64,000 nucleotides of DNA from Rhizohabitans arisaemae (GCF_025996515.1 NZ_BLRH01000009.1:806001-870000); one strand, 5' to 3'; positions 52,628-62,171 are shown, counted from the stretch's first letter. Translations and numbers: made by a program. The notes: a model not told the origin generated them from the letters alone.

Positions 52628-53877
52628 GAGGCGCGCTGGCGGCCCTCACCACGCGGGGCCGCTCCTTCCTCGCGGCCGGGTCGGCGGCGCTCCTCTGCGC
52701 GTTCGTCCTCGGCGAGCACGACCTGCTGCGCATCGCCGTCCTCATCCTCGCCCTGCCGCTCCTGGCGATGATGGTGGTCGCCCGGACCAGATACCGCCTG
52801 TCCTGCGCCCGGCGGCTCGACCCGGCCCGGGTCGAGATCGGCGCCGAGAGCCAGGTGACCCTGCGGCTGGAGAACGTCACCAGACTCCCCACCGGACTGC
52901 TCCTCATCGAGGACCAGATCCCCTTCGCCCTCGGCAACCGGCCCCGGTTCGTGCTGGACCGGGTGGAGGCGCGGGGCGCCCGGGAGATCGTCTACCGGGT
53001 CCGCTCCGACCTGCGCGGGCGCTACCAGCTCGGCCCGCTCTCGGTGCGCATCGCGGACCCGTTCGGCCTCGTCGAACTGGTCCGCGCCTTCACCATCACC
53101 GACTCGCTGACCGTCATGCCCCGCGTCGTCGCGCTCCCCCCCGCCCGGCTCTCCGGCGAATGGACCGGTGGCGGCGAAAGCCGTACCCGCGCCGTCTCCT
53201 CCGCCGGGGACGACGACGTCGCCCCACGCGAGTACCGGCAGGGCGACGACCTGCGCCGGGTCCACTGGCGCTCCACCGCGCGGCACGGCGAACTCATGGT
53301 GCGCCGGGAGGAGCAGCAGCGGCAGAGCCGGGGCGCGCTGTTCCTCGACACCCGGCGGCAGGTCCACGGCGGCGAAGGCGCCGGCTCCTCGTTCGAGACG
53401 GCCGTCTCGGCCGCGGCCTCCATCGGCGTCCACCTCGCCAAGGACGGGCTCGGGCTCCGCTACGTCACCGACGAGGGGAGCGTCCACCTGCCGGAGCAGA
53501 GCCTGGCCTGGTCGCTCCTCGACCACCTCGCCCTGATCCGGCAGTCCGGCGGGCGCAGCCTGGACCGGGGCGTCTCCGCGCTCAAGGAGGGCGGCGGCGA
53601 CGGGCTGATCGTGGCCGTGCTCGGCTCGCTGTCCGACGACGAGCTCACCGCCTTCGCCCGGCTCCGGCACGGCGGGATCACCGGGGTCGCCGTCCTGCTG
53701 GACCTGCCCACCTGGCTGGACCTCCATCCGAGCGCGGTCGGCCCGGCCGCGCAGGCGGTCGACCGGGCGGCGGAGACGCTCCGCGGCGCGGGCTGGCGGA
53801 TCGTCAGGCTCGCGGCGGGTCAGTCCCTGAGCGATGCGTGGCCTGCGGTGGCCCAGCACGGAAGGATCGTCGCATGA
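52624..53877 (+). CDS. DUF58 domain membrane protein
   Basis: A 417-residue MoxR partner. Two N-terminal hydrophobic stretches (RSFLAAGSAALLCAFVLG and IAVLILALPLLAMMVVA) are followed by a beta-rich region (VTLRLENVTRLPTGLLLIEDQIP). The DUF58 motif is REYRQGDDLRRVHWRSTARHGELMVRREEQQ (residues ~200-230). A von Willebrand A-like C-terminal part contains RGALFLDTRRQVHGG. DUF58 proteins are coupled to MoxR and transglutaminases in many genomes. Start GTGA overlap with moxR; stop ATGA overlap with the next gene. Confidence 0.92.
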   Translation: MRGALAALTTRGRSFLAAGSAALLCAFVLGEHDLLRIAVLILALPLLAMMVVARTRYRLSCARRLDPARVEIGAESQVTLRLENVTRLPTGLLLIEDQIPFALGNRPRFVLDRVEARGAREIVYRVRSDLRGRYQLGPLSVRIADPFGLVELVRAFTITDSLTVMPRVVALPPARLSGEWTGGGESRTRAVSSAGDDDVAPREYRQGDDLRRVHWRSTARHGELMVRREEQQRQSRGALFLDTRRQVHGGEGAGSSFETAVSAAASIGVHLAKDGLGLRYVTDEGSVHLPEQSLAWSLLDHLALIRQSGGRSLDRGVSALKEGGGDGLIVAVLGSLSDDELTAFARLRHGGITGVAVLLDLPTWLDLHPSAVGPAAQAVDRAAETLRGAGWRIVRLAAGQSLSDAWPAVAQHGRIVA

Positions 53878-56243
53878 AGCTGCCGATTGCCGCCGTCCTG
53901 GCGACCACGGCGGTCACCCTGTCGCTGTACCCCCTCATCGACGGGGCCGACTGGTTCCTCGCCGCCCTCGGCGCCGTCCTCGTGGTGATCGGGACGGCGA
54001 CGCTGGCGGGGCGCCTGTCCATCCCCCCCGCCCTCGCCTCGGTCCCCGCCGCGATCGCGCTGCTGCTCTACCTCACCGTCACCCACGCGGGCGAAGAGGC
54101 GTGGGGCGGCTTCGTGCCCACCACGACGTCGCTGCTCCGGCTGGCCGAGATCGCGGCCAAGGGCTTCGACGAGATCCAGAACTATCCGGCGCCCGTCCCC
54201 GCCTCCCCCGGCGTCATCCTGCTCACCGTCGGCGGGGTGGGCGTCATCGCCCTGCTGGTGGACCTGCTGGCGATACGGCTGCGCCGGGCCGCCCTCAGCG
54301 GCCTCCCCCTGCTCGGGCTCTTCACCGTGCCCGCCGCGATCAGCACGGCCCCGATCGGCTGGCCGGTGTTCATCCTCGGCGCGGTCGGCTACGTCGTCCT
54401 GCTCGTGGTGGACGGCCGGGAGCGGGTCCGCCGGTGGGGCAAGCCGGTGCTGCTGCGCCGCAACCCCGGGTCCGCCGGACCCGACGTGACCCGTTTGGCG
54501 GTGACCGGGAAGCGCATCGGTGTGGCCGCGGTGGGCCTGGCCGTCGTGGTGCCCGCGATGCTGCCCTCCCTCACCCCCAACCCGATCTTCGCCTTCGGGG
54601 TCGGCGAGGGGCCCGGCGGCAACACGGTCACCTTCCCCAACCCCATCGCCAGCCTGCGCGGCAACCTCAACCTCCCGGTCGAGCTCACCGTGATGACGTA
54701 CCAGAACAACGACTCGATCGCCAGGTACCTGCGCATCTACTCACTCGACGTCTTCGACGGCACCCAGTGGACCATGACACCGCCCCAGGGCAGGGCCGAG
54801 GACCGGATCAGCGAGGGCCCGCTCCCGCCGCCGGAGGGCCTGTCACCGGACGTCCAACGCGGCCGGATCGACTCCCGGATCCGCATCGACGAGCGGGTCA
54901 AGCAGCTCAGCTTCCTGCCGATGCCCTATCCCCCCACCGAGGTCGAGGCGGACGGGGACTGGCGGGCCGACGCGGGCACCCTCATGGTGTTCTCCACCCA
55001 GCAGGAGGCGGGCGGGCTGGGGTACCGGGTCGTCGGCCTGGACGTACGGCCCACCCGGGAGCAACTGCGGGCCGCGGGCAGGCCCTCCCCGGCGCTGGCC
55101 GAGCGGTACCTCGCCCTCCCGCCCGACCTGCCGGCGGACATCCAGGAGAAGGCCCGCGAGGTGACCGGGGCGGAGCGGACGGCGTACGACAAGGCCGTGG
55201 CCCTGCAGAACTGGTTCACCAAGCCGGGCAACTTCACCTACAGCCTGGCGACCCAGGGGCAGAGCGGCCAGGCGCTCTCCGACTTCGTGATGCGCGGCCG
55301 CACCGGGTACTGCGAGCAGTTCGCCGGGGCCATGGCGGTCATGGCGCGGGTCCTCGGCATCCCCGCACGGGTCGCCGTCGGGTACACCGGTGGCAGCTTC
55401 AACCAGGGCAACTTCGCGGTGAGCACCCGCGACACCCACGCCTGGCCCGAGCTCTACTTCGAGGGCGCGGGATGGCTGCGGTTCGAGCCGACCCCCTCCA
55501 CCGGGCAGGGCACCGCGAGCACACCCGGCTACACCAGGCCGGAGGTGACCGGCGGCCCCACGAACAACCAGAGCGCGTCGTCCCAGGGCTCGACCGACCC
55601 CTCCGCGGCACCCACCCCGGGTTCGGCGGACAACCGGGAGAACCGCGATCCGGATGCGCTTAACCGCCCGGTCGGCGCTCCGGTCGCCGTGGACGAGGGT
55701 CTGGGCGCCTGGGCCTGGGCGGGGGCCGGCGTCCTCGCGACGGCGGCCGTCCTGCTGCTTCCCGCGGGCGCCCGGGTGGCGCAGCGGGCGCTCCGGCGGC
55801 GCCGGGTACGGCGTCAGGCGCCGGGCTCGCCCGCGATGGTGGTGACGGTGTGGGCCGAGCTCTCCGACACGCTCACCGATCTCGGTATCCCCCGCCTGGG
55901 GAGCGAGAGTCCGCGCTCACTGGCGCGGCGGCTGGCCGAGCGGTGTACGGGACGGTCCCCGGCGGCGGATCCCGCGGAGGCCCTGGAGCGGATCGCCCGG
56001 GCTCAGGAGCGGCTTCGCTACGCGCCCTCGCTCCCCGCGGACCTCACCGGGCAACGGCTGGACGCCGATCTGCGGACCGTGCGGTCGGCGCTGCTGGCGG
56101 CGGCGGGCAGGGCGGAGCGGTTCCGGGCGAGGTTCGCACCGCCTTCGGTCCTGCGGCGACTGCGTCGGGCGGGAACCGGGTTGCTGGACGCCTTCGACCG
56201 GTTGGAGTCGATCCGGCTGCGGCCACGCCGGGCTGAGCAATAG
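53874..56243 (+). CDS. TgpA-like membrane transglutaminase
   Basis: A 789-residue protein. Residues ~1-240 hold about seven membrane helices in two groups. A large external region (DUF3488 type) follows, then a transglutaminase-like domain with catalytic Cys near residue 480 in GRTGYCEQFAGAMAVMARVLGIPARVAVGY, His near 521 in RDTHAWPELYF, and GWLRFEPTPS. A Ser/Thr/Pro linker leads to one more helix (~620-640) and a cytoplasmic DUF4129-like tail. It forms an operon with moxR and DUF58 through overlapping stops and starts. A role in cross-linking or processing envelope proteins is inferred. Confidence 0.92.
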   Translation: MKLPIAAVLATTAVTLSLYPLIDGADWFLAALGAVLVVIGTATLAGRLSIPPALASVPAAIALLLYLTVTHAGEEAWGGFVPTTTSLLRLAEIAAKGFDEIQNYPAPVPASPGVILLTVGGVGVIALLVDLLAIRLRRAALSGLPLLGLFTVPAAISTAPIGWPVFILGAVGYVVLLVVDGRERVRRWGKPVLLRRNPGSAGPDVTRLAVTGKRIGVAAVGLAVVVPAMLPSLTPNPIFAFGVGEGPGGNTVTFPNPIASLRGNLNLPVELTVMTYQNNDSIARYLRIYSLDVFDGTQWTMTPPQGRAEDRISEGPLPPPEGLSPDVQRGRIDSRIRIDERVKQLSFLPMPYPPTEVEADGDWRADAGTLMVFSTQQEAGGLGYRVVGLDVRPTREQLRAAGRPSPALAERYLALPPDLPADIQEKAREVTGAERTAYDKAVALQNWFTKPGNFTYSLATQGQSGQALSDFVMRGRTGYCEQFAGAMAVMARVLGIPARVAVGYTGGSFNQGNFAVSTRDTHAWPELYFEGAGWLRFEPTPSTGQGTASTPGYTRPEVTGGPTNNQSASSQGSTDPSAAPTPGSADNRENRDPDALNRPVGAPVAVDEGLGAWAWAGAGVLATAAVLLLPAGARVAQRALRRRRVRRQAPGSPAMVVTVWAELSDTLTDLGIPRLGSESPRSLARRLAERCTGRSPAADPAEALERIARAQERLRYAPSLPADLTGQRLDADLRTVRSALLAAAGRAERFRARFAPPSVLRRLRRAGTGLLDAFDRLESIRLRPRRAEQ

Positions 56244-56261
56244 GGATTTTCCCGATTCTTT

Positions 56262-56292
56262 GCTCTTCGCGGAGCCAGGCTCCGCGAAGAGC
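56262..56292. terminator. Bidirectional hairpin after the moxR operon
   Basis: GCTCTTCGCGGAGC (56262-56275) pairs perfectly with GCTCCGCGAAGAGC (56279-56292) around CAG. It lies 18 nt after the transglutaminase stop and 33 nt from the end of the convergent DUF3040 gene. No T-run flanks it. Confidence 0.65.
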
Positions 56293-56325
56293 GGGATTCA
56301 CCTGCCGTAGGGAGGAGGCGCTGCC

Positions 56326-56712
56326 TCAGCGCTCTTCGTGGCGACGCCGCCAGCGCTCTTCCATGCGTTCCATGAATCCTGGTTTGTGTGTGCGTCGGCT
56401 GGGTTGGCCACGCAGTTGTGGGCCTTCGTCAGGCCCGGAACCCTTCATTCGCTTCAAGCTGGACAGACCCCACAGTGAACAGGCGAGCATGACCACGAAG
56501 CCGCCGACGCCGAGCGGATACAGCGGCACGACAACGCCGACCATCATTAAGACAACGCCGAGGAAGAACCCGATCGATGCCTTGACCAGCCGACGTTTGT
56601 AGTGAGTACGCGGGTCGCTGATCCGCACCGCGTTGGCGAACTTCGGGTCCTCGGCATAGAAGGCCTGCTCGATCTGGTCGAGCAGGCGCTGCTCGTGCTC
56701 AGACAGCGGCAC
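56326..56712 (-). CDS. DUF3040 membrane protein
   Basis: A 128-residue protein that begins VPLSEHEQRLLDQIEQAFYAEDPKF, the exact hallmark of actinobacterial DUF3040 proteins. Two membrane helices follow (ASIGFFLGVVLMMVGVVVPLY and VGGFVVMLACSLWGLSSL) and then a basic C-terminal tail (MERMEERWRRRHEER). The GTG at 56712 has GGGAGG 4 nt upstream. The function is unknown. The 209-nt gap upstream to dinB shows no other feature. Confidence 0.9.
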   Translation of the reverse strand: MPLSEHEQRLLDQIEQAFYAEDPKFANAVRISDPRTHYKRRLVKASIGFFLGVVLMMVGVVVPLYPLGVGGFVVMLACSLWGLSSLKRMKGSGPDEGPQLRGQPSRRTHKPGFMERMEERWRRRHEER

Positions 56713-56921
56713 GGCGCCTCCCAAGGACGGCCCCAAGACGGGGTAGACGGCAACGGTCGACAAGGTGTGCACACCGATTTGGCGCCCCGCACCCTGCGGT
56801 CGGTTATCCCCAGAATACGAGGCTGTAGACGTAGACGAAAGAAAACGTCCAACCACGGGCAAGCCATGATGAACAGGAATCGTAACCCTGTCCCTGGAGC
56901 AACCCCCTTCGCCTTGCCCGA

Positions 56922-58187
56922 TCATAGTTCCGAGGTCTCCGGCACGGTCCCGGGATCGTCGAAATCCCGCCGTACCAGGGTAGCGGGGATTATCGCACCT
57001 TCTCCGAAACGGCGGACCGCCCGGTCCATCGCCCGCTCCGCCTCCGCCCAGCCGACCTCCCGCTCCCCCAGGCCCAGCTGGCGCGAGACCGACTCCGCGG
57101 GACGGAGGTTCTCCACCCGGACCCCGACCAGGCGGAGCCTCACCCGTTCCAAACCCGCGGCGTGGTAAAGATCACAGGCCGCGGCGTAGATCTCCTTCGC
57201 CACGTCCGTCGCCTCCCGCAGCGTCCGGGAGCGGCTGATCGTGGTGAAGTCGGAACGGCGTAGCTTGACGCTGACGGTCCTCCCCGCACGGCCTCCGGCG
57301 CGCAGCCGGGCGGCCACCCGCTCGGAGAGCCGGAGCAGCTCCCTGCGGATGACCTCCGGGTCGTCGACGTCGGCGGCGAAGGTCTCCTCGGCGCCGATGC
57401 TCTTGTCGGGGGCGTGCGGCACGACCTTCCGGTCGTCACGCCCCCACGCGAGGGCGGCGAGCGCCGTGCCCGCGGCCGAGCCCAGCTCCCGCCGGAGGGT
57501 CGCCTCCGGCACCCGGGCGAGGTCCCCGACGGTCCTGATGCCGAGCCTGCGCAGGACGGTCTCGGTCTTCTCCCCCACGCCCCACAGCGCCGCCACGGGC
57601 AGCGGGTGGAGGAAGGCCACGACCTCGGCGACCGGCACCACGAGCAGACCGTCCGGCTTGCACTGCTGCGAGGCGAGCTTGGCGACGAACTTGGTACCCG
57701 CCACCCCGACCGAGCAGGTGATGCCGAACCGCTCCCGCACCCGGGCGCGGATCAGCTCGCCGATCCGGGCGGGGCGGCCGACCCTGCGCCCCGCCCCGGC
57801 CACATCCAGGAACGCCTCGTCGGAGGCGATCGGCTCCACCTCGGGCGTGAACTCGTGGAAGATCTCCATGACGCCGCGGGAGACCTCGCCGTACCTCCCC
57901 CGGGAGGGCGGGATGACCACGGCATGGGGGCAGAGCCGCCGGGCCCGCGTCATCGGCATCGCCGAGTGGACGCCGAACCGCCGCGCCTCATAGGTCGCGC
58001 TCAGCACCACCCCGCGCCCGCCGGAAACCCCGACGATCACCGGTTTCCCGACCAGCTCCGGCCGGTCGAGCAGCTCCACACTGGCGAAGAACGCGTCCAT
58101 GTCGACATGGAGGATCGGGCAGCCGGTGTCGTCCGCGTCGGCGCCCAGGACGGGTGCCCGACGGGGAACCTGCTGCTTTCGCGACAT
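56922..58187 (-). CDS. dinB: DNA polymerase IV (Y-family)
   Basis: A 421-residue Y-family translesion polymerase. Catalytic palm residues are in ILHVDMDAFFASVELLDRPEL and EPIASDEAFLDVAGA (metal-binding Asp/Glu). LSATYEARRFGVHSAMP is the finger segment, and CSVGVAGTKFVAKLASQQCKPDG precedes the helix-hairpin-helix. The little-finger domain is complete, ending RRFGEGAIIPATLVRR. There is no obvious beta-clamp QLxLF peptide at the very end, although RQLGLGE is internal. ATG 58187 lies 6 nt from TATAAT and beside a LexA-like box. The stop is 209 nt from DUF3040. Confidence 0.94.
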   Translation of the reverse strand: MSRKQQVPRRAPVLGADADDTGCPILHVDMDAFFASVELLDRPELVGKPVIVGVSGGRGVVLSATYEARRFGVHSAMPMTRARRLCPHAVVIPPSRGRYGEVSRGVMEIFHEFTPEVEPIASDEAFLDVAGAGRRVGRPARIGELIRARVRERFGITCSVGVAGTKFVAKLASQQCKPDGLLVVPVAEVVAFLHPLPVAALWGVGEKTETVLRRLGIRTVGDLARVPEATLRRELGSAAGTALAALAWGRDDRKVVPHAPDKSIGAEETFAADVDDPEVIRRELLRLSERVAARLRAGGRAGRTVSVKLRRSDFTTISRSRTLREATDVAKEIYAAACDLYHAAGLERVRLRLVGVRVENLRPAESVSRQLGLGEREVGWAEAERAMDRAVRRFGEGAIIPATLVRRDFDDPGTVPETSEL

Positions 58188-58190
58188 GGA

Positions 58191-58206
58191 TCGATTATAC
58201 GTTCGA
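58191..58206 (-). promoter_or_regulatory. LexA (SOS) box candidate with embedded -10 at dinB
   Basis: On the minus strand the sequence is TCGAACGTATAATCGA. It matches the actinobacterial LexA consensus TCGAAC-N4-GTTCGA in 10 of 12 positions. It contains TATAAT (58194-58199) 6 nt from the dinB ATG, so LexA would cover the core promoter of a leaderless mRNA. Confidence 0.6.
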
Positions 58207-58209
58207 TTT

Positions 58210-58956
58210 CTATCGGATGCCGACGAGGTGGAGCTGGGTGGCGATGTCCCGCAGCACCGGGTGGGTCGCCGCCACCTGCTCCAGCGCGATCAGCGCGGAG
58301 ACCGCCCTCGGCTCCCCGTCCACCAGACCGCCGCCCACCAGATCGGACAGGACCCGAACCCCGTGCGCCGCGCCCGGCGCGAACCCCGACTCCGCCAGCA
58401 GATCGGCCAGGCCCTCCCGGGTGTAGCGCCTCGGCACCGGATCGCGATCCCCGAACCTGCCCTCGGGATCGGTCAGGATCGCCAGCGCCTCCTCGAACTG
58501 CCCCGTCACACAGCGGTGGATGGCCGCCGCCGCCGAGTTCGCCGCCAGCACGCTCACCGCCCCGCCCGGCCGCAGCAACCCCGCCACCGCCGCCAACGCC
58601 GACCGCGGGTCGTCCACGTACTCAAGGACGCTGTGCAGGAGCACCAGGTCGGTCCCCGCGGGCTCCAGCAGCTCGCCCAAGTCGGCCGCGTCCCCTTGCA
58701 GCGCGCGGACCGTCACGCCGGACTCGGCCGCCCGGCGCTCCAGTGCGGCCAGGGAGTCCGGGCTGGGATCGACCACCGTCACCGAGTGCCCGAGGCCGGC
58801 CAGGGGCACGGCGAAACCGCCCGTACCGCCCCCGGCGTCAAGGATGTCGAGCCTGTCCCGTCCCGTGACCTTGACCTGCATCTCGATGACCTCACGCAAG
58901 GCCTCCCACACCACCGCGGTGCGTACGGCCCCCACGGTGCGCTGCGTCTCCGCCAC
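58210..58956 (-). CDS. Class I SAM-dependent methyltransferase
   Basis: A 248-residue methyltransferase with the Rossmann SAM loop LDILDAGGGTGGFAVPLA (motif I), TVVDPSPDSL (Asp for ribose binding), GDAADLGELL, and DLVLLHSVLEYVDDPRSALAAVAGLLRPGGAVSVLAAN (motifs post-I to III). The substrate is not evident. I chose GTG 58956, with GGAG about 8 nt upstream; a GTG at 58971 adds five residues. It ends just before the dinB promoter, so the two may be partly co-transcribed. Confidence 0.87.
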   Translation of the reverse strand: MAETQRTVGAVRTAVVWEALREVIEMQVKVTGRDRLDILDAGGGTGGFAVPLAGLGHSVTVVDPSPDSLAALERRAAESGVTVRALQGDAADLGELLEPAGTDLVLLHSVLEYVDDPRSALAAVAGLLRPGGAVSVLAANSAAAAIHRCVTGQFEEALAILTDPEGRFGDRDPVPRRYTREGLADLLAESGFAPGAAHGVRVLSDLVGGGLVDGEPRAVSALIALEQVAATHPVLRDIATQLHLVGIR

Positions 58957-59096
58957 GGATCGTCTCCTCACTCGTGTGACACTGGCATTAGCCTAAGCGT
59001 GGCAGGGGTAGGTACCGACCGTGCCGACCTTGCGCCCATCACGAGCGGCCGGGCGATTCCCGTGTGACCGCGACGAACCCCGCTAGGGGCCTGCGC

Positions 59097-59996
59097 ATGG
59101 GCGGAGGGCACCAGAGCGCGGCCGCGCGCCACCGGGGGCGGCTCGTGATCGTCCTCGGCATCTCATCCGTGGTCTTCATCGCCCAGATCGCCGGGGGCGT
59201 CGCCGCGGACAGCCTGGCGCTGATCTCCGACTCGCTGCACGTGGCCACCGACATCACCGGGGTCCTGCTCGCCCTGATCGCCACCACCCTCGCGGCCCGG
59301 CCGCCCTCCCCCGGAAAGACCTTCGGCTACCTCCGCCTGGAGGTGTTCGCGGCGGTCGTCAACGCGATCCTGCTCTTCTCCATCGCCATCTGGATCTTCA
59401 CCGAGGCGTACGGGCGCTTCTTCGCACCCCCCGTGGTCGAAAGCGGCCTCGTCCTGGTCATCGCACTGATCGGACTGGTCGTCAACGCGATCTCCCTGCG
59501 CCTCCTGCACGCCGGGCAGGCCGAGAGCCTCAACGTCCGGGGGGCCTACCTGGAGGTCCTGGGCGACCTGCTCGGCTCGATCGCCGTCGTGGCGGCCGCG
59601 ATCGGAATCGGGGTCACCGGCTGGTACGTCATCGACCCGATCGCCTCGGTCCTCGTCGCGCTGATGATCCTCCCCCGCGCCTGGCGGCTGCTCCGCGACG
59701 CGCTCGACGTGCTCCTGGAGGCCACGCCGAAGAACGTCGACCTCGCCGAGGTACGGCGGCACCTGCTGGCGGAGGAGGGGGTCGTCGACGTGCACGACCT
59801 GCACGCGTGGACCATCACCAGCGGCCTGCCGATCCTCACCGCGCACATCGTGGTCGGCCGGGACCGGCTCAGCGACCCCGGACCGCTCCTGGACCGGCTG
59901 CACCGATGCCTGATCGGGCACTTCGACGTGGAACACTGCACGCTGCAGCTGGAACCCGAGGGACACTCCGCGCACGAGGGAAACGGGCACGCGTGA
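59097..59996 (+). CDS. Cation diffusion facilitator (zinc/cobalt exporter type)
   Basis: A 299-residue CDF transporter with six membrane helices. Helix 2 carries SDSLHVATDITGVLLAL with the metal site H-x3-D, and helix 5 carries YLEVLGDLLGSIAVVAA with the second acidic site. The cytoplasmic C-terminal domain includes VDVHDLHAWTITSGLPILTAHIVV and ends in a His-containing tail (GHSAHEGNGHA). Start ATG 59097 has AGGGG 7 nt upstream; a GTG at 59064 would add 11 residues without a ribosome site. Ion preference is inferred (Zn, Co or Cd). Confidence 0.93.
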   Translation: MGGGHQSAAARHRGRLVIVLGISSVVFIAQIAGGVAADSLALISDSLHVATDITGVLLALIATTLAARPPSPGKTFGYLRLEVFAAVVNAILLFSIAIWIFTEAYGRFFAPPVVESGLVLVIALIGLVVNAISLRLLHAGQAESLNVRGAYLEVLGDLLGSIAVVAAAIGIGVTGWYVIDPIASVLVALMILPRAWRLLRDALDVLLEATPKNVDLAEVRRHLLAEEGVVDVHDLHAWTITSGLPILTAHIVVGRDRLSDPGPLLDRLHRCLIGHFDVEHCTLQLEPEGHSAHEGNGHA

Positions 59997-60011
59997 GGGC
60001 CCCGCACGGCC

Positions 60012-60422
60012 TCAGAGCGTCAGCGAGGACTTGAGCTGCTTGAAACGGGCGAGCATCCCGTTGACGAACGACGGCGACTCGTCGGTGGACAGCTCGTGGG
60101 CGAGCTGAACCCACTCGCTGATCGTCACCCCGTCCGGGACCTCGTCGACCCAGAGCAGCTCATAGGCGCCGCCCCGGAGGATGTTCCGGTCGACCACCGG
60201 CATCCGGTCCAGCGTCCAGCCTTCGGCGTAGGTCTCGATCAGCTCGTCGATCCGTCCCAGATGCCGGTTGACGCCCTCCACCAGAGTGATCGTGTACTCG
60301 TTGACCGGCGGCTCGGCCCGCTCCACCTTCTCGGCGAGCACGGTGAGCAGGGGCTCGGTACGGAGCTCCGCCTCGTACAGGACGTCCAGGGCCCGCTTCC
60401 TCGACTTGCCGCGCGCCGACAC
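60012..60422 (-). CDS. nusB: Transcription antitermination factor NusB
   Basis: A 136-residue all-helical NusB protein, which with NusE (S10) binds boxA of rRNA operons. It begins MSARGKSRKRALDVLYEAEL, with the conserved RNA-binding N-terminus, and ends with LDRMPVVDRNILRGGAYELLW and AHELSTDESPSFVNGMLARF. GTG start at 60422, one base after the efp stop, so the two are co-transcribed. It is the last gene of pepP-efp-nusB. Confidence 0.95.
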   Translation of the reverse strand: MSARGKSRKRALDVLYEAELRTEPLLTVLAEKVERAEPPVNEYTITLVEGVNRHLGRIDELIETYAEGWTLDRMPVVDRNILRGGAYELLWVDEVPDGVTISEWVQLAHELSTDESPSFVNGMLARFKQLKSSLTL

Positions 60423-60423
60423 C

Positions 60424-60984
60424 TCAGGCCCGGCCGAGGTACTCGCCGGTACGGGTGTCGACCTTGACCTTCTCGCCCGTGGTGATGAAGAGCGGGACCT
60501 TGATCTCGGCGCCGGTCTCCAGCGTGGCGGGCTTGGTGCCGCCCGTGGAACGGTCGCCCTGCAGACCCGGCTCGGTCTGGGAGATGGTCAGCTCGACCGC
60601 GGCCGGCAGCTCGACGTAGAGCACCTCGCCCTCGTTCACCGCGATCGTCGCGAGCATGTTCTCCAGCAGGTAGTTGACGGTGTCGCCCAGCGCCGCCCGG
60701 GAGACGTTGAGCATGTCGTAGGTCTCGGTGTCCATGAAGACGTAGTCGCCGCCGTCGATGTAGGAGAACTGCATCTCCCGCTTGTCGACGCTCGCCACCT
60801 CGACCTTCACGCCGGCGTTGAAGGTCTTGTCCACGACCTTGCCCGACCGGACGTTCTTCAGCTTGGTGCGAACAAAGGCGCCGCCCTTACCGGGCTTGAC
60901 GTGCTGGAACTCCACCACAGACCACAGCTCGCCGCCGTCGAGCTTCAGCACCAGGCCGTTCTTGAGATCGTTTGTCGTCGCCAC
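60424..60984 (-). CDS. efp: Elongation factor P
   Basis: EF-P rescues ribosomes stalled at polyproline. The 186-residue protein has the three-domain fold: an N-terminal KOW-like domain with [25 protein letters not shown] (the conserved loop with Lys near residue 32, often modified in other bacteria), the central S1-like region [22 protein letters not shown], and the C-terminal [34 protein letters not shown] start with GGGAG 9 nt upstream. Confidence 0.97.
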   Translation of the reverse strand: MATTNDLKNGLVLKLDGGELWSVVEFQHVKPGKGGAFVRTKLKNVRSGKVVDKTFNAGVKVEVASVDKREMQFSYIDGGDYVFMDTETYDMLNVSRAALGDTVNYLLENMLATIAVNEGEVLYVELPAAVELTISQTEPGLQGDRSTGGTKPATLETGAEIKVPLFITTGEKVKVDTRTGEYLGRA

Positions 60985-61011
60985 GTGTTCGTTCTCCCGC
61001 GTGTAGCCGCC

Positions 61012-62127
61012 CTAGAGGACGAGCAGCTCCTTGGTGGTCAGTGTGAGAAGCTCCGGTCCATCGTCTCGCGTCACCAGGGTGTCCTCGATCCGGACGCCGC
61101 CCCTGCCCGGCAGGTAGACGCCGGGCTCGATGGTGATCGGAACTCGATCCATCAGTCTAGCGCGTCCGGGCTCGGGGTCGTTCCGCACCGCGTCCGGGGC
61201 GGGCGCCCGGGTCAGGAACGGCAGCTCGTGGATCTCCAGGCCGACCCCGTGTCCCAGACCGTGGGTGAACCACTCGCCCTCCCCCGCCGCCTCGATGACC
61301 GACCGGGCGGCGGCGTCCACCTCGGTGAGCGCCGCCCCCGGCCGTACCGCGTCCACCCCCGCGAGCTGGGCCCGCGCCACCAGGTCGTACAGGTCCCGCT
61401 GCCAGTCCGCGACCGCCCCGACGGCCACGGTGCGGGTCATGTCGGCGTGGTAGCCGTCGTACAGGGCGCCGAAGTCCATGGTCACCAGGTCACCGCGGCG
61501 GATGGCCCGCTCCCCCGGCCCGTGGTGGGGCACCGCCCCGGACGGCCCGGCCGCGACGATCGAGTCGAAGGCGGGTTTGCGGGCGCCGAGCTCGGTCATC
61601 CTGGTCTCCAGCGCGCGGGCGAGCTCGAGTTCGGTCATCCCCGGGCGGATCCGGGGGAGCACGTCGGCGAAAGCCTGATCGGTGATCGCGCACGCCCGGC
61701 GCAGCGCCGCGATCTCGGACTCGTCCTTGACCATCCGGACCTCTTCGACCGGGGCCGAAAGCGGGACGAGCGGGAGGATCCGCTTCAGGCCGAGGTAGAG
61801 CCCGACGGTGACCGCGTGCGCCTCGAACCCCAGTTCGCCGACGCCGTCCCGGGCCGCCCGCTCGGTCAGCCTGGCCGCCACCTCCCGCTCCACGACGACC
61901 TCCAGGCCCTCGGGGAGAGCCCGGGCCGTCTCCGCGTACCGGGAGTCGGTGGCGAGGACCGCCCGGCCGTCCGAGTAGATCAGCACCGCGGCGTTGGAGC
62001 TGTTCAGCCCGGTCAGGTAGCGCACGTTGACGGGCTTGACGACGAGCACCGCCGCGGTGCCCGCGATCTCCGCCAGCCGGGCGCGCCGGGCCTGAAGGAC
62101 GTCGCCGGGGCTTGGGAACACGGTCAT
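61012..62127 (-). CDS. pepP: Xaa-Pro aminopeptidase/dipeptidase (M24)
   Basis: A 371-residue M24B metallopeptidase that cleaves at proline. The creatinase N-terminal domain (VKPVNVRYLTGLNSSNAAVLIYSDGRAVLATDSRY) precedes the pita-bread catalytic domain. The five metal ligands appear in TMDFGALYDGYHADMTRTVAVG (two Asp), THGLGHGVGLEIHELPF (His), ITIEPGVYLPGRGGVRIEDTLV (two Glu). It is upstream of efp; proline handling fits EF-P's role, as in many genomes. Whether it prefers Xaa-Pro dipeptides or longer substrates cannot be read. Confidence 0.93.
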   Translation of the reverse strand: MTVFPSPGDVLQARRARLAEIAGTAAVLVVKPVNVRYLTGLNSSNAAVLIYSDGRAVLATDSRYAETARALPEGLEVVVEREVAARLTERAARDGVGELGFEAHAVTVGLYLGLKRILPLVPLSAPVEEVRMVKDESEIAALRRACAITDQAFADVLPRIRPGMTELELARALETRMTELGARKPAFDSIVAAGPSGAVPHHGPGERAIRRGDLVTMDFGALYDGYHADMTRTVAVGAVADWQRDLYDLVARAQLAGVDAVRPGAALTEVDAAARSVIEAAGEGEWFTHGLGHGVGLEIHELPFLTRAPAPDAVRNDPEPGRARLMDRVPITIEPGVYLPGRGGVRIEDTLVTRDDGPELLTLTTKELLVL

Positions 62128-62171
62128 GCCGTCGACTTTACGGCGAGCGCCTGATCATGGAAAGCCGCCTC

